A stretch of DNA of 64,000 nucleotides, from positions 1,364,001-1,428,000 of the forward strand of contig BRON01000009.1 in assembly GCA_024345305.1 (NCBI GenBank), written 5' to 3'. The first letter of the stretch is position 1; each line of letters starts with the position of its first letter. Under the pieces are notes generated by a model. It was not told the origin of the DNA and searched no databases. It saw only the letters and a list, made by a program, of their open reading frames with translations. This stretch comes from Mrakia gelida. Lineage: Eukaryota; Basidiomycota; Tremellomycetes; Cystofilobasidiales; Mrakiaceae. This document shows positions 45,001 through 56,000 of the stretch, one piece after another. The position numbers were made by a program, and so were the translations under genes.

Positions 45001-46929
45001 CAGACCGTGAGACTGTGGCATACCTCGAGGGAGAACTGTTTGACTGTTTTCCAGGTGAGTGGGACGCTCCTTACGCTCGAGTCGCGTTCGAGAGCCACGG
45101 CAGCGAGAGGAGAACGAGTTCTGATCTTTCATTCTGTTTCGACTCCCTCGTTCGAAACACAGCACCCCGACTTCGTCACTTCTGTGACCTTCCATCCTCG
45201 AGACGATAGGTTCTTCCTTTCAGGAGGTTGCGACTTCAAGGTTCGGATCTGGTCGGTGAGTTCGAGCTCGAGTCTTCGCTCGAAACCAGACGCGTCGTGG
45301 TTGCTTCTCTCGTCGCGCTCTCGCTGCTGACCAGCTTTACCTTTGCTCGCTCGCTCCAACAGATCGTTGAGAAGAAGGTCCGACACGTCGTTGAGATCCC
45401 TGAGGTTCGTCTCTCGACTCCTCGTCGCCCTTTGTTCGAAACGCGTCCTGACCTCTTTTCCTCTTCGCGTTGTTCTTCGTCCATCAGATGATCACCGCCG
45501 TTGCGTTCTCCGTCGACGGGAAAATCGCTGCTGCTGGCACTTTCACCGGGAAGGTTTACTTCCTTACAGACAGCTTGTGAGTCGTCCCTTTCCATCGCTC
45601 GGAGAAGACGTTCCCGTTCCTCCCCTCTTCTCTCGTCACATTGCTGACTCGCTTTCTCCCCCTGCCTCGACTGTTCGCTCCTCTTCAGGGCCTACCTCCG
45701 ATCCATCAAAGTCCGAAGCACTCGAGGGAAGAACTCCAAGGGGAAGAAGATCACCGTTCGTCCTCGCTTCCCGTCTTCCCTCCCATCCTCTCTTCTTCTC
45801 GTCTCTCGTACATGTTCCCGCTTTTCGCGTCGTCGCTGAGTCTCCCGCCCATTTGTCCACTCGTTTCACTCGCATCTCCTCCCCCAGAACATCCAATTCC
45901 TCGCCGCCTCGACGTCCGGAAAGGACGAACGCGTCCTCATCACTTCCAACGACTCCCGCGTTCGACTCTACCGCCTGAACGACTCGGCTCTCGAGATGAA
46001 GTTCAAAGGGCACGAGAACGAGAGTAGTCAGATTGGTGCGACGATGGGAGATGATGGGAGGATGATCGTGAGTCGTTGTCGCTTGTTCGCTCGAGGGTGT
46101 TGGAGAACGAGGGGATTGGAGACGAATGAGAGCTGACCTTCCGCTTGGGTGTGCTCGTTCGCTCGTTCGACAGATCTGCGGAAGCGAGGACGGTCATGTG
46201 TATCTCTGGGGAACGGATTGGGACGTCAAGGATCGAGAGGAAGCTCGGCATCAACAGTTCGAAGGTTCGTTTCGCATCGCGTCTCATTTTTCCGACCCTC
46301 ACCCTTCCTTCCTCCCTTGTCCCGTCTCCCGTCTCTTGTTTTCATACTAACCTCATCCTTTCCTCCGCCTTCCTCTCCTCAGCTGACTCCTCCGTCGTCT
46401 CCTGTGCCGTCCTCGCACCGATGAACGCTCGACTCCTCCTCGCGTCCTCAGGCGACGAGATCTACGCCTCCCAAGGTCCCTCATCCTACTTCCCTCCCAT
46501 CAACAACCTTTCCGCCGCTCCAACGAGGGTCTCGCTCAACCCGACCATCTCAAGATCGACGACTCTATCGGTTGGAACCCTCTCGCCGAGATCAGAGACG
46601 GATCCCCTCCCGACCCTCGACACCGCTGGGACGTTCGACTCGATGGAGACGTACGCGAGCTTGCCGATCATGGCTGTCGCAACGAGTGAGTCCTTTCCCC
46701 CTCTTTGCATCTTCTTTCCTTCGAGGACGCGACGCGGACCTAATCGTTCTTTTTCATTTCGTCTTCCCTCCCAGTGCACGGAACTGTCAAGATCTTCAGA
46801 GTCGACAACAGCATCACCAACACCGCTCAGACTCTTCAGAACAGAGGAAGTGTCGACTCGCTCGCCAGTCGAGGTCCACCTGGATCGAGGAGAGCTTCGC
46901 TCGTCCCTTCGTCGAGAAGTGGGAACTAG
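42008..46929 (+). CDS. WD40-repeat protein, WDR44/Dgr2-like
   Basis: I read one long gene. Exon 1 (MSMESSSSDSTLATPSS) ends EEKKG and joins MIFHNVSDSGPTG. A GTAAAG donor near 42576 then leads in phase to TKVEEFKEGSRAARQFSSH and RRLFDIETGRGQHDPATLRE. A further intron leads to the Ser/Pro-rich part (43019-43560) and SSMLKRVMNSLQ (43660). The disordered linker contains KYVKVHSRGIKKGNNSLGKV, then the propeller: KGKALWCLAWSLDGR|YLATAG, VWEGHKDGVLSLSWSKNGFL|TVRLWHTS, HPDFVTSVTFHPRDDRFFLS, MITAVAFSVDGKIAAAGTFT, NIQFLAASTSG and ICGSEDGHVYLW. Blade order and the linker motif fit the WDR44/Dgr2 group, whose animal member binds Rab11; fungal roles are poorly known. The alternative, two genes split near 43600, is weaker because phases match throughout. 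Stop TAG at 46929. Confidence 0.75.
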
Positions 46930-47479
46930 ATCGAACTTCGACGCGTCTTCTTTTTCCTCTTTACCCTTCCTTTCCTTTCTTTCTCTCGTAACTCTTCCCC
47001 TCTCCACCAACTCATACTCGATCCACCGCGCCACGCCATCCATACTTACGTGTATCCCTCCCTTCCCTCTTTCGTTGCTCGTTCTTCCCTTCCCTCTCGT
47101 CGCGTCTCGCGTCTCGTTCACCCCTCTTTCGTTCTTCGTAGTCCTTCTTCTACTCTCTCGCCTCCCAACTCTACACTAGACCTTGTACTAGGAACCAACG
47201 TACCCTACCTTGCACTTTCGTTTTCCCTTTCCCTCTTCTTTCTCGTCACCCTACCATGTTGTGCTTCTTCGAGTCGCCGCACGTCCCTCCACTTCTCGTC
47301 TCGCGTTCGAACCTTCCTTCCATCCGACGCTGGCAAGATTTCGTTCAAGGTCATTTCAGAGAGAGAGAGAGAGTTAAGCTATTCCGTGATAAGTAAAGTA
47401 AGAGTCCGAGAGAAAAACTGCTAGCAGATAGACTCCAGTCGCGAGGTCGTTCGAGTCGTTTCCGTTCACTCATCCTCGT
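46930..47479. other. Convergent intergenic region
   Basis: About 550 bases between converging stops. T- and C-rich throughout on the plus strand (46940-47330), with a short GA run at 47360-47375. No supported exon; probably 3' untranslated sequence. Confidence 0.5.
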
Positions 47480-48350
47480 CTAGTACCTCACTCGGTCTCC
47501 TCCTCCCCTCCTGTAGCGGTAGAACGATCCATCCTCCCGAGGAGGTCCAACGCAGCACATCATCAGGGTCGCGATGAATCCTCCCAGTCCCATCCAGAGA
47601 GCGGGACCGAGTTGGGCGTCGCTGAAGAGGGACGAAGAACGAGAACGAAAACGAGACGCGTCAGATCGAGAGGAGATAAAGGGAGGGAAACGAAGAGCGG
47701 GGTTGGAACTGACTCTGATCCCTCGTTTCGGAAGTTGTTGCGAGCTTGAATGAAGAGGGCAGCGCTGAAGGCGAAGGCGAGCATCGAGGTGAGGAGGGTC
47801 ATGGCGGCGGCGAAGTGGTGAGCACCTGACGAGGAGACGAGGACAAAGAGGGACGATCAGCTCGAGACACCAAGAGGAGACGAGGAGGAGGAGCTCACTA
47901 GGGTGAACGAAGCGGCGAACCCAAGCGGGGAGGATGAGGAGGAAAGCGATGAGAGAGAAGGCAGCAGCTGCGAGGAGGCGACGACCAAACAAGTCTTGAG
48001 GTCAGTTTCGTCGAGCTCGTTCCTCCGCTTCCCGTCGTCCTTCCTTCCTTCTCTCTCTCTCGCACCCCTTAGCAAGTGTACATGAAGCCTATGAACGCAC
48101 CAATTCCCCAAAGGATCAAACTCCTAACCATCCACATCCTGAACTCATCACCTCCCTCCCATCCGAGCTTCGCCTTCGAGCATCCGCTTGTCCCTTGACA
48201 GGTTCCAAACGCTCCGTACCGAGTTGATCCTGGAGCTCGCTCGAGGAAGAAGATGGAGGAAATGAAGGGAGCTGAGAAGGTTGTGAGGACGAGGAGGACG
48301 AGGGAGGCGAGGTGGAAGAAGGTTGAGGTGAGGGTGTGGGCGTGGACCAT
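47480..48350 (-). CDS. Four-TM SUR7/PalI-family membrane protein
   Basis: Four exons: 48350-48101, 47994-47899, then one starting near 47831 and one starting near 47633, ending TAG at 47482-47480. Four hydrophobic segments are clear: FFHLASLVLLVLTTFSAPFI (TM1), a first extracellular loop with GTCQGTSGCSKAKLG, RSLILWGI|DLFGRRLLAAAAFSLI (TM2), MTLLTSMLAFAFSAALF (TM3) and GPALWMGLGGFIATLMMC (TM4). This topology, with a Cys pair in loop 1, matches the SUR7/PalI group: eisosome proteins and the pH-sensing Rim9/PalI. Which one cannot be decided without a search. The first donor used is GTGCGT at 48100; the more obvious GTACAC at about 48086 breaks the frame. The C-terminus RYRRGGGDRVRY is short and basic. 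Confidence 0.75.
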
Positions 48351-48707
48351 TTCGTCAGGGGGAGGAGGTTTTTGGGGACTGAGCGAGGGAAGAGGGAGAG
48401 AGGGAGAAGTCAGACGAGTGTGAAGAAGAGGTGGGATAGGGGAGGCGAAGGGAGTAGACGAGCTGCTCGGAAGGAGGGATGCAACAATCGAACTCACGAA
48501 GAGTTGGGTTTGGTTGATGTGGTTCGTGGGAGGATGCACTCGAGTTCGAACACTCTTGTACCTCCTTTCAGATCAGTGATGTCACTCAAGGAAGCCATGC
48601 TGGGCAAAGAGGACGGAGGATTGGAAGATCAGGGCGGAGGAAGTCGCGGCCGCGACCCAGGGGAAATGACGCTTGACCTCCTTTGTTTTGATCTTCCTCA
48701 AACGCTG
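48351..48707. other. Upstream region of the four-TM gene
   Basis: About 350 bases with no supported exon. The reading frame of the four-TM gene stays open upstream to about 48539, but without a recognisable domain. It lies downstream of the unresolved exons that end at 48708. Confidence 0.35.
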
Positions 48708-50270
48708 CTATAGGACGGAAGGCTGAGGGTGAAACGACGGTGAAGGATATGCGTGATCTCGTATTGATGTCGACTGTTGAGGTGGTGCTCGCGGAGCGAG
48801 GAGGGGCGAAGGGAAGGCGAACCCTTCGGGTCGAGGGAGGGACGTGAGCTTGCGTCCGAGGTCCGAGTTCGACGACCTGCGAGGTTCAGCTTTCTTTGTT
48901 TCTGCTTGCATCGCTTGCCGCAGAAGGAAGGGAGGAAGTATTAGAGCAGTGCCATTTATTTCAATGAGGAAACAAGAGCAAAGCAAGATAGAGGGAAGGA
49001 CGCAAGTGCTCAGCGAAATCGGGTCGCCTTCCAAGGGAAGTCGACCGTCGTCACTGAGCCGAGGAGGGAAAAGGTTTCCTCGACGGAGGGAAGCCGAAGG
49101 CAGATAAGGCACGCAGAGGGCATGTCGATCTTGAAGAGCTGTTGACATCGTTGGACGAAGCGAAGGAGACGCGAGAAACTGAAGACGCGGACGAAGAACG
49201 AAACAGGAGAACAAGTCAGCACTTCCGTTCGTTTCGTCTCGCGAACACTTCGAGCTGAGATATAGATGGCGGGTGGTAAGGTCTCAGACATCCAAGGAAG
49301 TATGTACCCTCATTCATTCCTACCCGTCGCCCAAACTGGACGACCCTCAACAGGACCCCCATCAAACCCATCACGCGCCATCAAGATCCTCCGAGGAGAA
49401 CCGAGGCGGCCCTCGACCGACGAAGGGGTTCGAAACCAATCTTCGATCAAGGGATACAACGAGGAGAGAGTCCTAAGCCAGAGGCGGTGCGTGGGGTAGC
49501 CCTCGTGAGAGGGACTCGAGCTTGCAGGCAAGAGGAACGTAGGGAGGAAACTGCGAAGTTTATGTAGGAATTACATTGGTTGCATCTTTGGAAAAGTGGT
49601 GGTGGGGTGGTGTTGGTGGGGAAGTAAGAGAGAAGAAGAGAAGCTCACCTGAGAGGAAGGGAAGGAGGAAGGGAAGAGCGAGCTCGCAGATTTGAAGACG
49701 AAGGACCCCGAGGGCTGAAAGGGAAGCTGGCTGTCTGTCTTCGAGATCGAACGCAAACACCGAGAAAAGAAGTCAGTGACGGGCTCTTGGTAGGGAAGGT
49801 TCGGTACGAGAAGAGAGATGGTGGTCGTGAAGGATTGAATCAGACAAAACGAGGCTGGCAAGCCCCAAAAGAAGTGGATCGGAAGGAGCGAACTCCTTCC
49901 TCCCCGCGGGAGGCGGCGAAGCCTCCCAGCTCTGTCGTCTCGGCATGGTCGATAGGACGGGGAGAGAAATAAAAATTGAAGTCATCATGTTGAGCTCTCG
50001 CTCGAATCGACCCGAAGGAAGAGACGAGACGGAGAGGGAGCGGTGGTGGGTTGGCGAAGGAAGGAGGGGAGGGGAGGGTGGATGCGAAAGCTTTTTGAGG
50101 AGCTGTTCGACAAGAGAAGAGGATGAAAGGACTAACCTGAGGGCAAGAAGATCTTCCCTTGCATGCTCTGTTGATGATAGAGATGCGAAGAGAAGACCAG
50201 GTCCAAGAGTGAAGGGAGGAAGGAAGTTTCAAAGGTTGGTGAGCTTTTTGCGAGAGACCTGTTTCGAAGA
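48708..50270 (-). CDS. Unresolved exon cluster, one or two genes of unknown function
   Basis: Several minus-strand exons have good splice sites and protein-like composition, but no full model closes. An exon at about 50267-50150 reads SLAKSSPTFETSFLPSLLD and ends KIFLPS. It joins in phase to DRQPASLSALGVLRLQICEL (about 49740-49650) and then to SSSPSHEGYPTHRLWLRTLS (about 49524), ending at a TGA near 49310 (WATGRNE). Further on, an exon reads RFVQRCQQLFKIDMPSACLI to a TGA at 49010, and another frame ends QPSVL at 48708. Leu-rich patches in the first group recall F-box/LRR proteins, but no motif is decisive. Starts are not identified. Treat boundaries as approximate. Confidence 0.35.
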
Positions 50271-50781
50271 CGATGGAACGAAAGAGTCAGCACACCGTTT
50301 CTTCTACGACGAAGGAGCCCGAGAGAGAAGCGAGTGTGCGTGTGTGAAGTATCAGAGAACCAGGTTTCGTCGCGATACCCTCAGCCCACCCTCGTCTGTG
50401 TTGCAGATGAGAGAGCAGGCAAGGGCAGATCATTCAGACGGCACTTCCTTTGCATATTGATGGTGTTTATCGTCCTTGATTGGAGGCAGAAAACGCCTTC
50501 CTCTCGAGAGAGGTCGACTGCCGAGAAGAGGAGAGAAGGGAAGAGCAGAGGAAGGGTGAAAACTCACGAGAAGAGGAGGAGGGGGTTGAGGGAAGGAAGG
50601 GAGGAGGTCGAAGCGAAAAGCGACGCCGTTTCGAGCTCGCGGCTGCACGTGTTTTCAGCCCTGGCGACTCTCGTTCTAGCACTTTCTACATACTTCGAAC
50701 GTCGAGGAAACAAATTCATAGAGTTCCGATCAAATATATACGAGAGTGAAGTCCGCACCAAAGAACCCAAAAACGGAAAGT

Positions 50782-52625
50782 TTAGCACTCCTCGGTCGCG
50801 ACCCTCGAGCCCTCTTCCTTTGTCGTCTCTCGTCCTCCTCCTCCTCCCAAGAAGCTCTCCTGCTCCTCCTTGACTCCGTGCTTCCCTCCCTTCAGTCGGT
50901 GGTACTTCCTCCTTCTAGCCATCTTCGTTCCATGACCTCCAGCGAGCGTAGCCGTTTGAGGACAGCCAGGTTTGGAGGGGATCGAGGGAGGAAGAACGGC
51001 TACGCTTCTTGCTGGGGAGGGAGAGTAGGCAGCTCGGACAGCGGAGATGTAAGATGAGGAAGGGTACTTGTAGAGGGAGACACCTGGGTAGAGGACGAGA
51101 GAGGAGGAGAGACGGATGGGGAGGAAAATCGACGCGTCAGCGACTCGAACGAAGATCTCGTCTGCACAACGGTCTCCGCTTCACGAACAGGGGTCGATAT
51201 CCCAAAAAGAGGGAAAGCCGCAAGTAGAAGAAGAGAAGACGAGTACTGACCTCCGTTCCAGCCCAAGGTCCTCGCTTGATGAACGCACGACGCCATCACG
51301 TCCGAGCTCATGAAGCTTCCGTTGTTCGTGTCCTCTGGATGAGCCGGTTTGATGATCTGGATCTTATCGATGGGTATGTGAGGTCCTAATCGAAGTAGAG
51401 AGGGGGAGCAGCGGGTCAGCGAAGGAAGATCAACGCGTCGCGAAGCTGGCACAAAAACTCGAACGAACCTGCTGGGTTCGATCCCGAGAGCTCAAACACG
51501 GACGTTCCAGCGTATATCGGATCACTCGAAGCGAGGGTAAGAAGACTTGTGCAGTCTGAGTAGACCGAGCCTTGGTTGTAGAACTGTGAGAGATGGGAAG
51601 GGTCAGACGCGAAAGACGAGAAGACGAGGAAGACGAGGAAGACGAAAGCGAAGACTCGCCTGCATGTTGTAGAAGTCGATCGAACCTCCTACGGCTTGGT
51701 TGATAGTGGTGTAGAACTGGCCCGAGGCAGTTCCGGCGAAGAAGGTAGGAAGAGGCGAGTGAGAGATGAATTAACTGGGAGAGACTCAAAGAGAGTGAGA
51801 GGCGGGGTCAGTTCGAAGCAACTCGACGCGACTCGAGAGGGCGAGAAACTCACGATCCCGAAGGCAAGAGACTTCGAAGCTGTCTCTGGAAGGTAATCAA
51901 CCACTGAGCCTTCTGATCCCAAGTGATCTCCGAAGTCAAGTGCTCGAAATCGATGTCCGCTCCGTCGAGCGAGTTTGCGACGACGAAGTCAGCGAGTTCG
52001 GTCGCGGTCGCTGTAGGATCGTTTTCTCCAATGGTGACTATGATAAGAGAGATGAATGTCAGTTAGGAGAGACGAGACGAGGTGAAAGGCGAGGCAAGGG
52101 ACTCACATCGCTCTCCAAAAGCGGTAACAAGCTGGAGCTGGGCGAGACTGCTCACTGCGTAGAGGCTATTTCGAAGAGGAAGTAGGAAACCAACGACGCG
52201 CCTAATCAGTAGGAGCTCGTTCTTCTCGTTTTGAGGGAGCTCAGCACCCACGGATTTCCACTATAGACTCCACCCCTTCCCCAAAACTGGACGGTGAGCA
52301 GCGCAGATGGAAAGGTGGTCAGCCTCTCGATTGAATCCGAACGGAAACGAGCGACTCGACAGAAAGGAAGAGGGTCGAACGCCGATGAACAGCGCGTTGA
52401 AACCTTGGAGATCTGCCACTCCAGGAAGAGAACCAGGAGGTCCCTCAGTATAGTAGGTAACGAATCTACCTCCGTTTCGAAGATCCGTTGCTTGAGCTGG
52501 TGAAGAGAGATAGGAGTCAGTCAAAGGACGAGGCGACGAGGGAGCGAAGAAGGACAGATTGAACCGAGCTCACTACTTCCGAAGAGAAGGAATCCTGCGA
52601 GAATACGAAGGCCAAAGGTGAACAT
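50782..52625 (-). CDS. Secreted GH18 chitinase-like glycoside hydrolase, with in-frame TAA
   Basis: ATG at 52625 starts MFTFGLRILAGFLLFGS, a signal peptide. Then come NGGRFVTYYTEGPPGS (strand 1), LQGFNALFI (strand 2), LYAVSSLAQLQLVTAFGE, the catalytic motif DGADIDFEHL (DxxDxDxE, acid Glu present), DQKAQWLITFQRQLRSLLPS, SPLPTFFAGTASGQFYTT, SIDFYNMQ|FYNQGSVYSDC, VHQARTLGWNGG and GVSLYKYPSSSYISAV (last strand). This is a GH18 barrel that should cleave chitin or N-acetylglucosamine glycans in or outside the wall. At the junction near 51774 every acceptor keeping the conserved frame leads through TAA (51773-51771). The FYNMQ exon ends in a GC donor (51659). The C-terminal tail is basic and Gly-rich (KGGKHGVKEEQ), ending at TAA 50784-50782. 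Confidence 0.78.
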
Positions 52626-53083
52626 GCTCGAGAGGAATGAGGAGTGGTCGTGTGAGAGGGTGAGAGCTGGAGGGCGAAGATAAAGCGGTCGAACGAAGAG
52701 AGGAGACCAGATGCAGCAAGCCCCGTCTCGACGGCTTCGAAATCGTCGTCGCGAAGACTGGTGACCGCCAAGATACAATGAAGTCAGCGAAACAATCATC
52801 AGTCGGAGACTTCTCGCTCGGTCTAGATCCGGACTCACCCACTTGGCCCCTCCCTTCTCGCGCCGACCGATCGAGGTACGTCGACGCGCCTCCCTCGACA
52901 CTCCTCCTCTTCCTCTCGCATTGAAAGACCCTCGAGAACACGACATGGTATGCGTAAGACGAACTAGGGGGCATCTCCAAAGAAAGCAAAAGGGGTAATC
53001 TACGATGTACAATAAGGTAAAATAAACGAAGGCGAAAACGAAAAAGAAGAAACGTGACTCTACTCCCTCCCTCCCTCCTGCTC
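52626..53083. other. 5' region of the GH18 gene
   Basis: About 460 bases upstream of the GH18 ATG and downstream of the RhoGEF stop. A minus-strand donor-like GTGAGTCCGG at about 52838 and branch-like CTGAC sites suggest an intron in the 5' untranslated region. No coding exon is supported. Confidence 0.4.
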
Positions 53084-56000
53084 TCAAAACTGATACGAGC
53101 TCATCCTCTCCATCCTTGCCTGCTGCCTAACCTTCGGTGTGATGGGAAGCACCTCCGTCTCCACCAATTGGAACAACGTCTCCCTCTCCCTCCCTCGCAT
53201 CGTCCCCATCACCGGCCGACTCGAATCGTCTCCGATCAACTTGAGTCCCTTCGAATCGAGGACCTCGACGAGTCGACCTCCGTTGAAGACGTCCCTGATC
53301 TCGAGGAAGCGACCATCCTTCTCGAAGAGGATGAGATGTCGACCTCGAACGGCTGCTGAGGCGGGTTTCGTTTCCCACTGGACGTAGGCGCCGTTGTTGA
53401 GGATCTTCCCGGTCTGGTCGACTGCAGAGAAAGGAGGAGAGGTGTCAGTTTCTCCTCTCGAGCGGAGGGGGATGGTGGTCGAAAGCGACTCACTCCATAG
53501 ACACCCAGCCTCGTACACGAGGAGGAACGCGCTCGCGTTGATCTGGTAGATAAAGAGTCCCTTGGTCGAGCAGACGCGAGTCTTGAGCGAAGCGAGGATG
53601 GTGTTGGACGCGTAGTTCTCGGGGAAGACGGGGACGGAGATGTTCTTCGAGAGACTGGGGACGAGAAGGAAGGAAGAGGAGCGTACGGTCAGCTCGGTCG
53701 CGACGAGACGAAGAGCAGGTCGAGACGAGGTCGACTTACTTGAGCACGTCGAGCACGACGAAGCCTCGATCCGTCGGGAGGTAAAGGCACTTGTTGAAGA
53801 AGTTGATGTTGTAAATGACCCCGGGGACGAAAGCCTGAGCGTAGGGTTTGTAGGAAGCCTTCGAGCTCGAGGTCGGCGAGGGACGATGGAGGAGGCCGTT
53901 GAGGGAGCGCGTCTGTTGGAGAGGGGGTTCGACTGAGAAGGGTTCGAGGACGTGGAGGGTCGATTCTAGAAGGATGACAGGAAGAGAACGAAGATCGTCA
54001 GGAGGGAAAGGGATGGCAGAGGGGAAAGGAGATGGACGAACGAGCGATGAGGCGGTTGTAGCTCGAGTAGACGACCAGCAGCGTTCCTTCTCGATACCCG
54101 ACTCGGAAGCGACTGACGTTCTCCCCCCAGCCGTTCAAAATCTCTCCGGACTCCTTCCGAACCTTGACCCATCGCTCCGGTTCTGGTGAGGGGAGTAGGT
54201 CGGAGAGCGGGAAGGAGTAGAGCGATCCAGTCGCGAGGACGAGGAGTCGGTCGAACGGTTCGAGTACGTGAAGATCCGTGATGGACGAGGACTCGATGAT
54301 CTGACGATGAGCTGTGACAAGAAAGGTAGGGAGAGTCAGCTTAGTTCTTCGAGAAGGAAACTGGGGAGGAGGCGAAGCAACGAACACTGAGAGTCGTCTC
54401 GGAAACCAATCGTGATACCCGCACTGTCTCCTACGACGACGAACTCGCGTCCATCTCGATCTGCAAAGGAACGAAGAGAGCGATAGAGATCAGTCAGACA
54501 TCCAGCTAGCCGCAGAAGAGACACCGAAGGGAACAACACTCACTGAAAACAGCACCGCAGAGAATCTTCGAACCCGATCCCACCGACGGAGACATGGGAG
54601 GCGGACTGGAGGGAGGCACCGACGTAGGTGAAGGAAGATCCGATGTCGAAGCTCGATGAAGGTTGAGGGAAGAGCTCGAATCCAGCGAGCTCATGTGGAA
54701 AAGCGAATCGTTGTTTCCTCCCTCGCTGAGTCGTTTGATCGAACCTGGACGCGAGCCTGTGCGACGAGGAGGGAAGTAGGCGAGGGTTTGGATGGAGAAG
54801 ATCTGGAGGGCGTATAATCAAGAAGGATGAAATCATATCGACTGTCAGAGACGAGCTAAGTGGGAGGAGAAGATGCAAACGAGAACGAACCTGGTTGTTC
54901 TCGTTCGAGATCCTTCGAACGGTGAGCTGATCCTGAATCTTGGAGATCCAGTCCTTCCGAATCGCGAGACTATCGACATAGAGGGAGTAGCCCTTTCCTG
55001 AAGCTCGGTGCTCGATGTGGAAGGGGTAAATGATCCGCTGAGGGTGAGAAGGAAAGATGCAAGGCAAGAGGTTAGTTCGAGGATCGAGCGAGGGAAGACG
55101 GAAAGGAAGCGGACGAACGTCAGGCTGAGTGATCGGTTCCAGCAGCGTCGAGACCTTCACGGGCTTGCTCCTCTGGTAGTCGATCTGTGTCGAGAAGGAA
55201 AAGGGACCATCATCATGGGAGAGCAGAAGGGCGAAATCGAACGGGCTGGCCGCGAACTCACCACCATATCCCTCCTCTTCTCCCCCTCGTCGTCCTCCTT
55301 CCCGACAAGCTGCAAGAACTCCAGAGGTATCGGCTGATACACCAAACCAAACAAACACAAAGACATCAGCGACTCGTTCTCCTAACCTCGCCTCGGGGAA
55401 TGCGACGCGACTCGAACTCACTCTGCTCACGACCGCGAAGCGTTTGTCCTCCTCCTCCTTCGGATCCCCACCAGGTCTCGTCTCCTCCCTCGTGATGACC
55501 AGGTAGTTGTCGAACAAGAACGTGTACAGATCCGTCCATCCGTGCCAGTCCCTCTCCGTTCGATTCCTCCGGTAGATCTTGCCCGAGAAGAGCATCGCTC
55601 GTTCGTCGGCTCCCAAGTCGAGGTCGAGATCGATCCGTTCGCCTCGTCGGAAGAGGAGCTTCTGACCGATCTGCCAGGCTTTGACCTTGGCTGTTGCTGC
55701 GTCGACTCCGGGTTCTGAGATGAGAGGGAGAGGAAGACAGCAGTCGGGCGGGGAGGAAGGACGAGGTGAGTGGGAAAGACGCGTTGAAGAAGATAGAGAG
55801 GGAGAAACAGAAGTTGGGACTGACGGACTGAGCGAAGCATGGTGTCGATCTGATCGAGCACGACTGGAATCTGTTCGTAATCCTCGTGGTCGGGAGGGGT
55901 GATCTGGCGAAGACGACGAAGGACGAGTCCGAGCTTCGAGAGTCGACCGAGAGGAGAGACGAGGAAGGAGCCGAGGTCTTGTTTCCGCTGAGAGAGTACG

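Noticed and set aside
53054..53387. Plus-strand frames opposite the RhoGEF C-terminus
   Set aside because: Antisense shadows; the minus frame has the CNH blocks and proper splice junctions.
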